A stretch of 64,000 bases of DNA from CBDCWT01 sp965223305 (GCA_965223305.1 CBDCWT010000082.1:1-64000), one strand, 5' to 3'; counted from the first letter of the stretch, positions 42,808 through 52,639 are shown. Program-made: numbers and translations. The notes: a model not told the origin generated them from the sequence alone.

Positions 42808-44232
42808 ATGCTCGGCTCCGACCAACACCTATTTCTGCGGCGGCGCGAGTTCCTGCGCAACTCGTTTTGTGGATTCGGCTCGTTGGCGCTCGGCGGATTG
42901 CTCGGCCGCGAGGCCGCGGGGAACACTAGCAGCAGCTACCTCGCACCAGCTTGTGGGCGAATCGCAGACGGACGGGCCAAGTCGGTCATTTTTCTTTTTA
43001 TGGCGGGCGGACCCAGCCATTTGGAGACATTTGACCCCAAACCGCTGCTCAACGAGTTAGACGGCCAGCGACGACCGGCTGCTTTTGGCGAAGCCAAGTA
43101 CCAGTTCGTGGACCAAGAGTCCAAACTGCTCGGATGTAAGCGAACATTCCGCCGTTGGGGCGCGTCGGGACTTCCGGTCTCCGACCTGTTTCCTCAGCTG
43201 GCGACGTGCATAGATGATATCGCGGTCATTCGTTCCTGCCATGGCGACAAAGTCGTGCATTCGGCGGCGCAATACGAGCTGTTCAGTGGCCGCACGGTTC
43301 CCGGTTTTCCCAGTATGGGGTCGTGGTCCGTCTACGGACTAGGCAGCCAAAGCGACTCGCTGCCAACCTATGTCGTAATGCCCGATCCGGACGGGGCGCT
43401 CGAAGCCGGACAACCGATGTATGCCAACGGCTTTCTCCCCGCCATCTATCAACCAACGATGTTCCGGCCGGGCCAAACGCCAGTCCGCAATCTGAACCTC
43501 CCACACGGCGTCAGTGCCCGGCAACGAGCCGCAACCATGGAGTTCATTCGCGCTCTGAACGGGATGACTGTGTCACCGGGGGATGACGAGTTAGCAGCGC
43601 GAATCGGAGCCTACGACCTGGCGTTTCGCATGCAATCCGAGGCGCCTGCCGTGTTTGACATCCGTCACGAGACGGCGGAAACGCTCGCCCTCTATGGTAC
43701 CGAAACTGAACCGACAGCCGACTATGGCCGGCGGTGTTTGCTAGCGCGGCGATTGGTCGAACAAGGAGTGCGTTTCATTGTGGTGGTTTCTGGCGGTGGT
43801 CCGGGCAACATGCAGTGGGATGCTCACCGGGACATTGAAGAAAATCACCTTAGGATGGCGGCTCAGGTCGACCAACCGATTGCGGCATTGTTGAAAGATC
43901 TCAAGCGGAGAGGGCTCCTCGACTCGACGCTCGTGTTGTGGGGTGGGGAGTTCGGACGTTCGCCTGAAGCCCAAACCGGAAAGGGACGCGATCATCACAA
44001 CTTAGGCTTCACGATGTGGATGGCGGGTGCCGGCGTGAAGGGCGGACAGGCGATCGGGGCGACGGACGAGATTGGCCTACGGTCAGTCGAGAGGCCCGCT
44101 CACTTCCGCGACATCCACACAACGCTGCTTCACCTGCTGGGCATGGACCAAGACGATCTCAGCTACCTGCACCTGGGCCGGGAAGAGCGGTTAACCGAGA
44201 TCCAGGGTGAGGTGATCGAAGGGTTGCTGTAA
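42808..44232 (+). CDS. DUF1501 sulfatase-fold protein with Tat signal
   Basis: 474 residues. A twin-arginine type signal begins the protein (RRREFLRNSFCGFGSLALGG). The body matches DUF1501: VIFLFMAGGPSHLETFDPKP, RSCHGDKVVHSAAQYELFSG, SMGSWSVYGLGSQ, GQTPVRNLNLP, WDAHRDIEENH, LVLWGGEFGRSPEAQ and GRDHHNLGFTMWMAGAGVKG. It would be exported folded, probably with bound metal. It forms a pair with the preceding DUF1549/1553 gene. An upstream in-frame start at 42721 lies inside that gene and is rejected. The substrate is unknown. Confidence 0.9.
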   Translation: MLGSDQHLFLRRREFLRNSFCGFGSLALGGLLGREAAGNTSSSYLAPACGRIADGRAKSVIFLFMAGGPSHLETFDPKPLLNELDGQRRPAAFGEAKYQFVDQESKLLGCKRTFRRWGASGLPVSDLFPQLATCIDDIAVIRSCHGDKVVHSAAQYELFSGRTVPGFPSMGSWSVYGLGSQSDSLPTYVVMPDPDGALEAGQPMYANGFLPAIYQPTMFRPGQTPVRNLNLPHGVSARQRAATMEFIRALNGMTVSPGDDELAARIGAYDLAFRMQSEAPAVFDIRHETAETLALYGTETEPTADYGRRCLLARRLVEQGVRFIVVVSGGGPGNMQWDAHRDIEENHLRMAAQVDQPIAALLKDLKRRGLLDSTLVLWGGEFGRSPEAQTGKGRDHHNLGFTMWMAGAGVKGGQAIGATDEIGLRSVERPAHFRDIHTTLLHLLGMDQDDLSYLHLGREERLTEIQGEVIEGLL

Positions 44233-44295
44233 TTGCCGCGCGGCCGGGTGCCTGTTGGCCATGCATTCCAGTTCAGCGCTCGCCGCCGTCAAACT

Positions 44296-46299
44296 CTAGC
44301 GCGGAACAACGCGGCGCGGTGCCGGGCCCCTGGGGTTGCTCGCCGCGCGGGCCGGTCGCCTCGGCGTTTGAGACGTCGCCGGGGGACCCTGCTTGCCGGG
44401 CTGGGACGAGCCGGCTAAGAAATTGTCGATTTGCGCCGATTCCTTCAGCCGATCGAACTCCTCGGCCATGGCGAGTCTCAGCTTCTTTTCGTGGATGTCT
44501 TTGCGGAGCTCGCTCTCGACCGCTGCGTACTCTTCGACGACAGGCTTCGTACGACCGAGACACCGCAGGATGACATACTTATCGGCAATCGAGACGATTC
44601 CAGATAGTTCGCCCGGCCGGAGCCGAAACGCTTCTTCCTCGATCACCGGTTGCCCACCATAGCGACGGATGGGCGGGATCTTGCCATAGTTGGCCTTCGA
44701 GACCGGTTCAATCGAGTATTGATGAGCTAACTCGCCAAAGAACTGATCGGTCGGATTGTTGCGTGCCATCTCCCAGACAGTGTTCGCCGTCCGTTGATTC
44801 GACAGCACGATGGTGAGCGCCTCGACGCGTTCCCCGTAGTTAGCCTCAAATCCTCGTTCTAGATCCTCGTTCGTCACCGTTACTGCGTCATTGACCAGTA
44901 ACTTGAGCGCGACGCTCGGCCAGACGGCGTCGTGGACGTACAGTTCGACCGTTACATCGTCGGAGTCGGTGACCGATTTTAGCCAGGCCTCGACATCGGG
45001 CTGATCATTGGCGTCGACATGGCCGTAGGCCACCGCCGCCCGCGCGATCTCTTGGTTGATGGCGTCGTTGGTGACAACTTTTCGGCGACGCTGCAGTTCT
45101 TGCGACAACAGTGCACGATTGATTTCTCCTTCCAACACGTCCTTGCCGTGCCGCAGCAGGCACTCGTCCGATAGCTGCCGTATCGTAATCGGCTGGCCAT
45201 TCAGTAAGGCCGCGGCACCGGGATGCTGCTGCTGCAATTGTGGATCCTGCAGACAATTAACGACCTGGGCACCGGCTTGAAGCTGCTGAAACAACTCGCC
45301 AGCCGCAGCGCGAAGTTTCTTGTCGCGGATCTGGTCATGCAGCTGAGCTTCGACCCGCTGGACCTGCTCTGACGAAATATAGCTCTCCGCAATATGCCCT
45401 TCACACTTCAGGATCAGGTATTGGTTCACGACTTTCACGACCGGCGATATCTCGCCCTCTTTCAGCGAGAAGGCGATCTGTTCTAGCTCCTCGTATCCCT
45501 CAACGTGCTTGCGGATGGGTGGGATCAGGCCCCGAGCTGCCGCGCTGCTGGGGTCTTCGGAGTACTTCTTGGCCAGATCTCCAAACTTGCTGGGATCGGC
45601 AGTCGCTTCTCCATGCACGCGCTTGGCTGCCTGCTCGCTGCTCATAGCGATCAAGCGAACTTTGACCTTGGGGCCATACTCGGCTTCGAAAGCCCGTTGC
45701 AACTCGTCCCGACCGACGACAATCTGCTTGGCGGCGAGTTTCCGCAGAGCCAATGTCGGCCAGATGATCTCTCGCCGGTATTTGTCCGCCGAAATGTCAC
45801 GCTCGCGTTCAAGCATGGTTAACCAGCGATCGACCGCCAGGCCGAATTTGCCCGCCATTCTCTCAATCTCGGCATTGACGTCGGCTTCGGTGATGTTGAT
45901 GGCGCGACGCTGACACTCCTGCCAGATCAGATGCTTGTTGAGCATGCTTTCCAAGACGTCTTCGCCGTAGCGGCGCACGCACTCATTGCCCAATTCCTGC
46001 CGGCTGATTTCCTTGCCGTTGACGATGGCCACGACTTTTTGCGCCACCCGCCTAGCTGGCAAAGAGGCAGCTGCGGGATTGGAAGTAGAGGGGCCCACCC
46101 TGGGCGGGTTGGTCGCTCGTCCTGGAGCGGTGGCGACTCGGCTGGGAGCTCGACCACGATTCGGTGCCTGGGCGGCAACGGGGCCAGGACGGTTGCTGAA
46201 ATGGGCCGCCACGCAGACCGCCAAGATTGCCAGAGAGGGGATCGCCAGAGGCGACAGGGTTGGCCACCTCCGCTGTTCACAAGCATCCTTGCTTGCCAT
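44296..46299 (-). CDS. Exported double-parvulin (SurA/PpiC-like) foldase
   Basis: 667 residues. A hydrophobic N-terminal segment (LAIPSLAILAVCVAAHFS) anchors or exports it, followed by a Pro/Arg/Ala linker. The body is two similar halves. The first (about 88-345) opens VAIVNGKEISRQELGNECVRR; the second (about 360-620) opens LLNGQPITIRQLSDECLLRH. Each ends in a rotamase-like stretch (LIPPIRKHVEGYEELEQIAF; KIPPIRRYGGQPVIEEEAF). It would assist folding of exported proteins. The C-terminus is Pro/Arg-rich. Its start is 34 bases from foldback element copy B. Confidence 0.8.
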   Translation of the reverse strand: MASKDACEQRRWPTLSPLAIPSLAILAVCVAAHFSNRPGPVAAQAPNRGRAPSRVATAPGRATNPPRVGPSTSNPAAASLPARRVAQKVVAIVNGKEISRQELGNECVRRYGEDVLESMLNKHLIWQECQRRAINITEADVNAEIERMAGKFGLAVDRWLTMLERERDISADKYRREIIWPTLALRKLAAKQIVVGRDELQRAFEAEYGPKVKVRLIAMSSEQAAKRVHGEATADPSKFGDLAKKYSEDPSSAAARGLIPPIRKHVEGYEELEQIAFSLKEGEISPVVKVVNQYLILKCEGHIAESYISSEQVQRVEAQLHDQIRDKKLRAAAGELFQQLQAGAQVVNCLQDPQLQQQHPGAAALLNGQPITIRQLSDECLLRHGKDVLEGEINRALLSQELQRRRKVVTNDAINQEIARAAVAYGHVDANDQPDVEAWLKSVTDSDDVTVELYVHDAVWPSVALKLLVNDAVTVTNEDLERGFEANYGERVEALTIVLSNQRTANTVWEMARNNPTDQFFGELAHQYSIEPVSKANYGKIPPIRRYGGQPVIEEEAFRLRPGELSGIVSIADKYVILRCLGRTKPVVEEYAAVESELRKDIHEKKLRLAMAEEFDRLKESAQIDNFLAGSSQPGKQGPPATSQTPRRPARAASNPRGPAPRRVVPR

Positions 46300-46332
46300 C
46301 GTGTTCGTCTCCTAGAGAAAAGAAGTCGCGAA

Positions 46333-46512
46333 TAGCCCGGATTATTCAAGAAGATCGTCGCGAGAGGTTGTAAGTACGTTCGTGGCAAGGAAGGCGAGCA
46401 ATTCTTCCGCAGGCGTATTGAAGCAATACGTCGAGGAAGAATTGTGAAGCATGACGAAGCCACGGATGGACTTACGACCTCGCAGCAGATCGCTCATGAA
46501 TAATTCGGGCTA
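46333..46512. mobile_element. 180-bp foldback element, copy B (MITE-like)
   Basis: This is the reverse complement of the element at 12837-13016, with five differences I can count in 180 bases. Ends read TAGCCCGGATTATTCA and TGAATAATTCGGGCTA. It folds into one long hairpin. It lies just upstream of the foldase gene and fills half of the 349-base gap to the CYTH gene; the rest of the gap shows nothing. Confidence 0.75.
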
Positions 46513-46648
46513 GATGAGTGGCGCGGTCGAGCCGCTAATTCGCAGGGGGCGGCGGAGTATAGGGAGGCCCGGCATGACGGTCAATAGAAGCAGGTGCAGG
46601 CCACGATTTATCGACTTGCCCAAAGTGGCTGCACGGCTAGCCAACTGT

Positions 46649-47167
46649 CTAACTCCCCGCACAGCGGGCCATGTCGCTGTACGAACCGGCCACTAGATCG
46701 TCAGCTGCCAAGCCGAAGCTAGCTCGCAGTTCCGCGAGCTGCCGGTGACCCACCTCTTCGGTTTGAGCGGCGCTCAGGACAGCCTCGAATTCGAGAAAGT
46801 CGCCCAGTCCTTTCACACAGTCGAGGTGAATCCGAACGTTGTCGACAAGCCAGATTGAACGCTGCTTGTCGACGATCGTCCACACGCCCAGAGCACCGGC
46901 GAGTACCTGTTTGAGCAGTTTGGGCTGAGCGATGGGAACGATCTGGTAGTTGCTGGCCTTCGAGCACTCGACGTCCTCTCGGCGGTACCAGATCAATTCG
47001 GCACTACTGCCATTGATTTCACGCATTTTTAGCCGGCCGTTGTGGCAGGAAAAATAAGTGTCCACCTGGTGTTGGTCCGGAAGTGCTTCGGTCGCCAGCT
47101 GCTGGGCAATCGCTCGGGCTCGGTCGAGCGACCTAAGCCGCGCCTTTAGCTCAATGTTCTTGCGCAT
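46649..47167 (-). CDS. CYTH-domain protein
   Basis: 172 residues. The opening MRKNIELKARLRSLDRAR is the CYTH start (the first Glu of E-x-E-x-K is Asn here). Also present are QVDTYFSCHNGRLKMREING, ELIWYRRED and LDCVKGLGDFLEFEAVLSA, the latter with the paired acidic residues of the tunnel. CYTH proteins are metal-dependent phosphohydrolases or adenylyl cyclases acting on triphosphates. Which reaction applies is unknown. It is divergent from gltA with 221 bases between starts. Confidence 0.8.
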   Translation of the reverse strand: MRKNIELKARLRSLDRARAIAQQLATEALPDQHQVDTYFSCHNGRLKMREINGSSAELIWYRREDVECSKASNYQIVPIAQPKLLKQVLAGALGVWTIVDKQRSIWLVDNVRIHLDCVKGLGDFLEFEAVLSAAQTEEVGHRQLAELRASFGLAADDLVAGSYSDMARCAGS

Positions 47168-47388
47168 GTCGTGCTGATGCCTTGGCCGGTCGGCGATCGG
47201 TGGAGTGGGTGTACGTTCGTCGACCGCTGGAGTTTTGTGTGGGCGAATTGTCGAGCCGAGTTGGGGCCGTTAAACTGCCACTACTCATTCTGGTGCGGAT
47301 GGCCCGGAGTGAGTCAATTGGCAGCGGTGGCTGGCCGGCCCACCACAGCATAACTCTCCATAAAGTGACATAGCAGAGGGCTTTCTCG

Positions 47389-48669
47389 ATGGCGGACGCG
47401 GCGAAACTGAGATTTGGGGATCGAGAGCTAGACATCCCAGTAATCGTCGGTTCCGAGCAGGAAAAGGCGCTGGACGTTGCGAAGCTGCGCGCCGAAACCG
47501 GGTATATCACGCTGGACGAGGGTTACGTTAACACCGGTTCGACGACCAGCGGAATCACCTATTTGGATGGCGAAAACGGGGTTCTGCGCTACCGCGGCTA
47601 CGCAATTGAGGATCTGGCGGCCAACTGCGACTTCGTCGAAACCTCGTATTTGCTCATCCACGGCGAGCTGCCGACGGAACAGCAATTGCAGGACTTCCGC
47701 ATGGCGATCCGCCGGCACACGATGATCCACGAGGACATGCGGTCGTTTTACAACGGCTTTCCTCGGGACGCCCATCCCATGGCGATCCTGTCGTCGGTGG
47801 TCGGCGCACTCTCCACGTTCTACCAGGATTCGCTGGATCCGCTAGACGAGGAGCAGGTGAAGATCACGGTCTACCGGCTGCTGGCCAAACTGCCCACCAT
47901 CGCGGCGTATGCCTACAAGAAGTCGGTCGGCCAGCCGCTCATCTACCCGGACAACGATCTGACCTACTGCGAAAACTTCCTGCGGATGATGTTCGCGGTG
48001 CCGAGCGAGCCGTATGAGCTGGACCCGGACTTCATCGATGCCTTGAATCTGCTGCTGATCGTACACGCGGACCACGAGCAGAACTGCAGCACCAGCACAG
48101 TACGCATGGTCGGCTCGTCGAATGCGAATCTGTTGGCCTCGGTTTCAGCAGGGATTTGTGCTCTCTGGGGACCGCTGCACGGGGGCGCCAACGAGGCGTG
48201 CGTGAACATGTTAGAGCAGATCATTGCCGACGGGGGCGACGTCTCGAAGTACGTTGCCTTGGCCAAGAACAAGGACAGCGGCTTTCGGCTGATGGGGTTT
48301 GGGCACCGCGTCTACAAGAACTACGACCCACGGGCCAAGATCATCAAAGCAGCCTCCGACAAGTTGCTAGCCAAGCGGGCGATCAACGACCCGGTGTTCG
48401 AAGTGGCTCAGAAATTGGAAGAGGTGGCGCTGAACGACGAGTACTTTATTGAGCGCAAGCTGTACCCGAACGTCGACTTCTATTCCGGAGTGATCTATCG
48501 CGCCATCGGGATCCCCAAGCAGATGTTCACGGTGCTGTTCGCCATGGGACGCCTGCCTGGCTGGATTGCCCACTGGATCGAAATGCACCAATCGCCTGGC
48601 AAGCGGATTTGTCGACCGCGGCAGGTTTACACCGGCAGTGGTCTGCGAGAGTTCAAGCGGCCGACCTGA
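47389..48669 (+). CDS. gltA: Citrate synthase
   Basis: 426 residues, type II length. Catalytic residues are in place: His in GPLHGGANEACVNM, His in FGHRVYKNYDPRAK and Asp in YPNVDFYSGVIYRAIG. Other family segments are LLIVHADHEQNCSTSTVR and AHWIEMHQ, with the C-terminal RPRQVYTG. It joins acetyl-CoA and oxaloacetate at the entry to the TCA cycle. Start ATG at 47389. The 3' region carries several hairpin repeats rather than a classical terminator. Confidence 0.95.
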   Translation: MADAAKLRFGDRELDIPVIVGSEQEKALDVAKLRAETGYITLDEGYVNTGSTTSGITYLDGENGVLRYRGYAIEDLAANCDFVETSYLLIHGELPTEQQLQDFRMAIRRHTMIHEDMRSFYNGFPRDAHPMAILSSVVGALSTFYQDSLDPLDEEQVKITVYRLLAKLPTIAAYAYKKSVGQPLIYPDNDLTYCENFLRMMFAVPSEPYELDPDFIDALNLLLIVHADHEQNCSTSTVRMVGSSNANLLASVSAGICALWGPLHGGANEACVNMLEQIIADGGDVSKYVALAKNKDSGFRLMGFGHRVYKNYDPRAKIIKAASDKLLAKRAINDPVFEVAQKLEEVALNDEYFIERKLYPNVDFYSGVIYRAIGIPKQMFTVLFAMGRLPGWIAHWIEMHQSPGKRICRPRQVYTGSGLREFKRPT

Positions 48670-48676
48670 CCAGCCG

Positions 48677-48773
48677 GTAGGACGGGCACTCTTGCCCGTC
48701 CGCGAGATTCCGCACAGGCACTCTTGCCCGTCTGTGAGACTCCGCACGGGCAAGAGTGCCCGTCCTACGGCTA
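48677..48773. repeat. ACGGGCAAGAGTGCCCGT repeats
   Basis: GTAGGACGGGCACTCTTGCC and a similar second arm (GGCACTCTTGCCCGTCTG) are followed by the reverse complement CACGGGCAAGAGTGCCCGTC then CTACGG, so the set folds into a hairpin of about 95 bases. A single further unit lies at 48988-49015, at the end of the kinase gene. Together with the unit at 48811 they fill the 338-base gap after gltA. Confidence 0.75.
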
Positions 48774-48810
48774 GTCGCGCCCCTCTCCATCCAAACGCCG
48801 TCAAGCGTTT

Positions 48811-48878
48811 CTTGTAGCCGAATTGGCCACGATTTGGACGAATTGGCAGGCCGCCAAACTCTGGCGAGTTCGGCTACG
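48811..48878. repeat. Hairpin repeat of the GTAGCCGAA family
   Basis: TTGTAGCCGAATTGGCCACG pairs with CGCCAAACTCTGGCGAGTTC then GGCTACG across CGAATTGGCAGG. A fragment (TCCGCCAAACTACGG) follows at about 48894. Same family as 12663, 14983 and 38272. Confidence 0.7.
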
Positions 48879-49007
48879 ATCGGATCGCGGGGTCCGCCAA
48901 ACTACGGTCGGATCTCAGCTGAACCTTGGATTGACGGCACTGCCCCCCTATTCCGGCTCCATTGGTGCTTCGTTCCTTGAGTGAGAAGACGGGCAAGAGT
49001 GCCCGTT

Positions 49008-52000
49008 CTACGGATGTCCTTCGACAGGACCGAGATACCGATCAAACCACGCGAGGGACTCCTGTTTGACCAGGCTTCTCGGTGTCCAATGGCCTGGGCC
49101 TCCACCCTCATACACAACGTGACGCTTGTGTTCCTCAGCAACTCCAAGCAGGCGAAAGGCCTGTAATTGCGAGGTGTGGTAGTCAAAGACGAAGTCGTTC
49201 CGGTTGTTAATCATCAAAGTGGGAACCTTAACGCGCGGCAGAAAGTGGAGCTTATCTACTTCACTCCGCATCTGCTCCATGTTCATACCGCCGTGTAAGA
49301 GTACGGAAGCCTGCAATCGCCGTTCAACGGCTGGCAGCATGGTCCCCATGACGGCTCCCCAGCTGAATCCAAGGTAGCCGAGCTTTCCGGCGTCGATATC
49401 GGGACGCGATGATAGGTAGTCGACGCATCTCTGAAATTCCTGCCCCCATGCGATAACATGGTCCCGGTAAGACACGCTTAGATTAGGTCGACTCGCTTGT
49501 AGCCCCTTCGTTCGCTGGTATGTGCTCTTGTAACTCGGCAAAAGCAGTGCCCGGCCTTCCTCGACGAGAAATGAAGCGAAGCCTGGGTGCTTAGGTTTGC
49601 TTAAATCCGCAATGGCGTTGGCGCCAGGGAAGTAGATCACCACCTGGTAGGGTGGCTTCGTGTTGCGGGGGAGAAAAATGGCGGCTGCGAGCGGGTCATC
49701 ATCGTCCTCTCCGGTGCGGAACACGATTTCCTCCCGACGCCACTCTCGGTTTGACTCGTCTTGCGACACAACTTGCGGCATCACTTCAGCCTTGTCGTAG
49801 GCGTAGTAGCTTAGGTAGCTGGCAAAGACCTCATCCGATACGGGGGTTTCTTTTTCATAGTCACGGAAAGCCGGAACGACCTCATCGAGCAAGCTCGGAT
49901 GAGGCTTGGTATCTCCCACTCGTTTCACACATCTGAAACCACAGTTAAGAGGGCGCTGGAAAGGATCAATTGCTTGAGCTTCCTGAAAGCTGTACTTCGG
50001 CTCATTCCAAGCGCCACCCAGAGCATATCGTCGGCCCTCCCCCGCGTTGTTCCAGCACCACTCCTTCACGTTCCCCGCCATGTCATACGTTCCGAAGGGC
50101 CCCAGGCTCTCGTGCACTCCCACAGGATCCAAAGTCGAACGATTCAAGTTACTTCGGTTCGCAAGGTAGTTGCTGTACAAGCCGATGCCGCTCGCCCGGT
50201 TCCACTCGTAAATGGAAGGAAGCCCTTTTCCTACGAATTCGGCGTAAGCTGCAGCTTCGTACCAACTCACGCCACGTACCGGGTGATCACCTTGGCCCTG
50301 TGGATAACGGCCTTGTGTCCAAGTCCTGGGACCACTATGGCCAGAATTGTCTCGAAAAACACTCAACGCCTGCGACCAGGTGACGGTCTCACCGCCTCGG
50401 ATAAAATGGACTTTCCAGTACTTCTTATTCTCATAACCGCCCTGATCAACGAACTCCTGGAACTCGCGATTCGTTACTTCATACCGATCCAGCAAATACT
50501 CCTGCATGGGAATTCTGCTGGGAGGAAAACCAGGTCCATACATACTGGCTCCGTGTTTGGGTGGTCGGACACGAACCGTTCGTTCGACGTGACTAGACAC
50601 TGGCACGAGCGCAATAGGCGCTGAGAAAAAGCTGTCCCATGTGGCTCGGAGGAAAGTGACGGGCTCGAATTCATCCTGCTCTATGCGCCAAATGCCGTGG
50701 CTCGAAGGCATGAGTCTTCGTAAGGGGGTCTCTCCGAGCTGCATCCATTCACCCTCCACATCGTCCGTCAGCTTCACCGATACGGAAGCACCGGACGGCT
50801 CTGTTGATATGGAGAGATCCTCGGAGACCTCAAGCCACAACTCTGCAAGCGACAGATCGTCGGGAATCTGTTGTCGCACCCGTTCTGCAAGCTCGAACGC
50901 CTCAACAAGCTGCTGCTCGGCGATCAACTCCCTAAGTCTTGGAATAGCATTTCTTGCCCATCGCTCGCCTTCAAGGGTTACCTTCTGCGCTTCGCGCGCT
51001 GTATGTTCTGCTCGATACCAAAATCCTGTGACGGCCGTAGCAACAACCAACAGCAAAATAACCGGAGCGACACTGGCGGCAATCTTATTACGACGGACCC
51101 ATTTCACGAACCTCGTTGATAAGCTTGCGCGGCGAGCATGAATTGCGTATCGATGTACATACCGCCGCAAGTCCTCGGCCATTTGCGCCGCGGTTTGGTA
51201 TCGCTGATCTGGATCTTTTTCCAGCGCTTTGAGGCATATCGTCTCTAAGTCAACCGGAACCTTCTTGTTCAACCGTCGAACCTGCATCGGTTCCTTGCTC
51301 AGGATCATTGCGATCACTTGCTCACGAGTTCTGCCGGCGTGGGGAGGCCGCAGTGTCAATAGCTCATAGAGAGTCGCTCCCAGCGAGTAAACGTCTGTAC
51401 GGTGATCGATACCTGCTCGTCCCGCCGCAATTTGTTCCGGACTCATGTAACTGGGAGTCCCGAGAATGTCACCGGACATGGTGACACCGGGTTCGTCCAG
51501 CATCTTTGCTAGGCCGAAATCCATGACTCGCACGATACCGTCTTCGCCTCGAATGAGATTGGAGGGTTTGATGTCTCGATGCACGACACCGTGCTGGTGG
51601 GCATAGTCCAGTGCATCCGCGACGTCGGCAATCATCTTTGCGACATCGTCGAAGTACTCACTGCCAGACGTCGATGGTGACGTCGCTGCTTGACTGGATG
51701 TCGTAGGGGCACTCGCTGCGGCATCGCGCGGGCCAATACGTCGCGGTCCAGGCTCTTCACTGTCCACAGAGCCTTGCGGGGTTTCTAAGGAATCTCCCCG
51801 GTTCATTCGCCGGATAAGCTGGTCAAGCGGTGACCCCTCCACAAATTCCATGGCATAGTAATGCGAGCTGTCCGCCTCACCCGTAGAGTAGATTGGTACG
51901 ATGTTCGTGTGGTGCAGTTTGGCTGCTGCCTCCGCTTCTCGCCGGAACCGGTACACCGATGTTGATGACAAGCCCAAACCGCCAGAGAGAACTTTTAGGG

Positions 52001-52313
52001 CTACTTTACGGTTGAGTGACAGTTGGTGAGCCTCGTATACAATGCCCATCCCCCCGCGGCCGATCTCTCGGATGATCTCGAAGTCACCCAGCCGCTTGCA
52101 AGGCAGCGGATTGCCTTCCGGCGAAGATGCTGCTTCAGTAGCTTCAAGCCGGTGAGCCGATGCTTCGCTTCCGGCATCAGCGTGCTCATCGAGCAAAGCG
52201 GTCACTCGGGCCAGCAGCTCTGGGTCGTCAGCACAAGCTTCCTTCAAATAGATGGCCCGCTCCGTCGAGTCCTGCTTCTGCAGGGCAGCCATGAGAATCT
52301 GTCGCTCGCGCAT
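49008..52313 (-). CDS. Ser/Thr kinase fused to PEGA-like, SUMF1/FGE-like and alpha/beta-hydrolase domains
   Basis: About 1101 residues from ATG at 52313 (MRERQILMAALQ, the usual planctomycetal kinase start). The kinase has the Gly loop IGRGGMGIVYEA, VALKVL, an unusual Ser/Thr/Pro insert, HRDIKPSN, DFGLAKM and GTPSYMSPEQ. One membrane helix follows (APVILLLVVATAVTGFWYRA). A PEGA-like strand (LSISTEPSGASVSV) comes next, then an FGE/SUMF1 domain (YLLDRYEVTNREFQEFVDQG; GTYDMAGNVKEWCWN; GFRCVKR). The C-terminal hydrolase has LGFSWGAVMG (G-x-S-x-G) and a late His (GPGHWTPRS). It links a cytoplasmic sensor kinase to two extracytoplasmic modules. Confidence 0.85.
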   Translation of the reverse strand: MRERQILMAALQKQDSTERAIYLKEACADDPELLARVTALLDEHADAGSEASAHRLEATEAASSPEGNPLPCKRLGDFEIIREIGRGGMGIVYEAHQLSLNRKVALKVLSGGLGLSSTSVYRFRREAEAAAKLHHTNIVPIYSTGEADSSHYYAMEFVEGSPLDQLIRRMNRGDSLETPQGSVDSEEPGPRRIGPRDAAASAPTTSSQAATSPSTSGSEYFDDVAKMIADVADALDYAHQHGVVHRDIKPSNLIRGEDGIVRVMDFGLAKMLDEPGVTMSGDILGTPSYMSPEQIAAGRAGIDHRTDVYSLGATLYELLTLRPPHAGRTREQVIAMILSKEPMQVRRLNKKVPVDLETICLKALEKDPDQRYQTAAQMAEDLRRYVHRYAIHARRASLSTRFVKWVRRNKIAASVAPVILLLVVATAVTGFWYRAEHTAREAQKVTLEGERWARNAIPRLRELIAEQQLVEAFELAERVRQQIPDDLSLAELWLEVSEDLSISTEPSGASVSVKLTDDVEGEWMQLGETPLRRLMPSSHGIWRIEQDEFEPVTFLRATWDSFFSAPIALVPVSSHVERTVRVRPPKHGASMYGPGFPPSRIPMQEYLLDRYEVTNREFQEFVDQGGYENKKYWKVHFIRGGETVTWSQALSVFRDNSGHSGPRTWTQGRYPQGQGDHPVRGVSWYEAAAYAEFVGKGLPSIYEWNRASGIGLYSNYLANRSNLNRSTLDPVGVHESLGPFGTYDMAGNVKEWCWNNAGEGRRYALGGAWNEPKYSFQEAQAIDPFQRPLNCGFRCVKRVGDTKPHPSLLDEVVPAFRDYEKETPVSDEVFASYLSYYAYDKAEVMPQVVSQDESNREWRREEIVFRTGEDDDDPLAAAIFLPRNTKPPYQVVIYFPGANAIADLSKPKHPGFASFLVEEGRALLLPSYKSTYQRTKGLQASRPNLSVSYRDHVIAWGQEFQRCVDYLSSRPDIDAGKLGYLGFSWGAVMGTMLPAVERRLQASVLLHGGMNMEQMRSEVDKLHFLPRVKVPTLMINNRNDFVFDYHTSQLQAFRLLGVAEEHKRHVVYEGGGPGHWTPRSLVKQESLAWFDRYLGPVEGHP

Positions 52314-52380
52314 GCCGACGTCCTCGTGAGTCAATAGGAACTGCCAGCTCATATGGCAGTACTCACTAGTGTAGACGCGT

Positions 52381-52627
52381 AGGCTGCTAGTCCCAAACAG
52401 AACTAGCAGCCTGTTGATATTCTCAACGGGCTGCCGCATCGCAGGGATGTGATGCCGAATCAGCGACGTAAGTCGTTGATTTGCGAGCCGCGAAGAACTC
52501 TGTTCTGAGCTGGTGAGGTTGAAAAACGCCAGGACGGCGTTTTTCAATAGGCAGCTAGGGCGGTGTGCGACAATAAGTTGCCAACTTTTTCTCCCTATCC
52601 GCGCAGCGAAAGTCGGCAACTTATTGT
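52381..52627. repeat. Series of intergenic hairpins before sdhB
   Basis: Four clear hairpins in sequence: AGGCTGCTAGT/ACTAGCAGCCT (52381-52412, 11 pairs), AATCAGCGAC-GTAA-GTCGTTGATT (GTAA loop), TTGAAAAACGCC/GGCGTTTTTCAA (12 pairs), and ACAATAAGTTGCC (52570-52582) with GGCAACTTATTGT (52615-52627). They fill the 326 bases between the kinase start and the sdhB end. They may be repeats, a structured RNA or terminators. No protein gene is seen. Confidence 0.6.
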
Positions 52628-52639
52628 GTTGGGCGCCTC

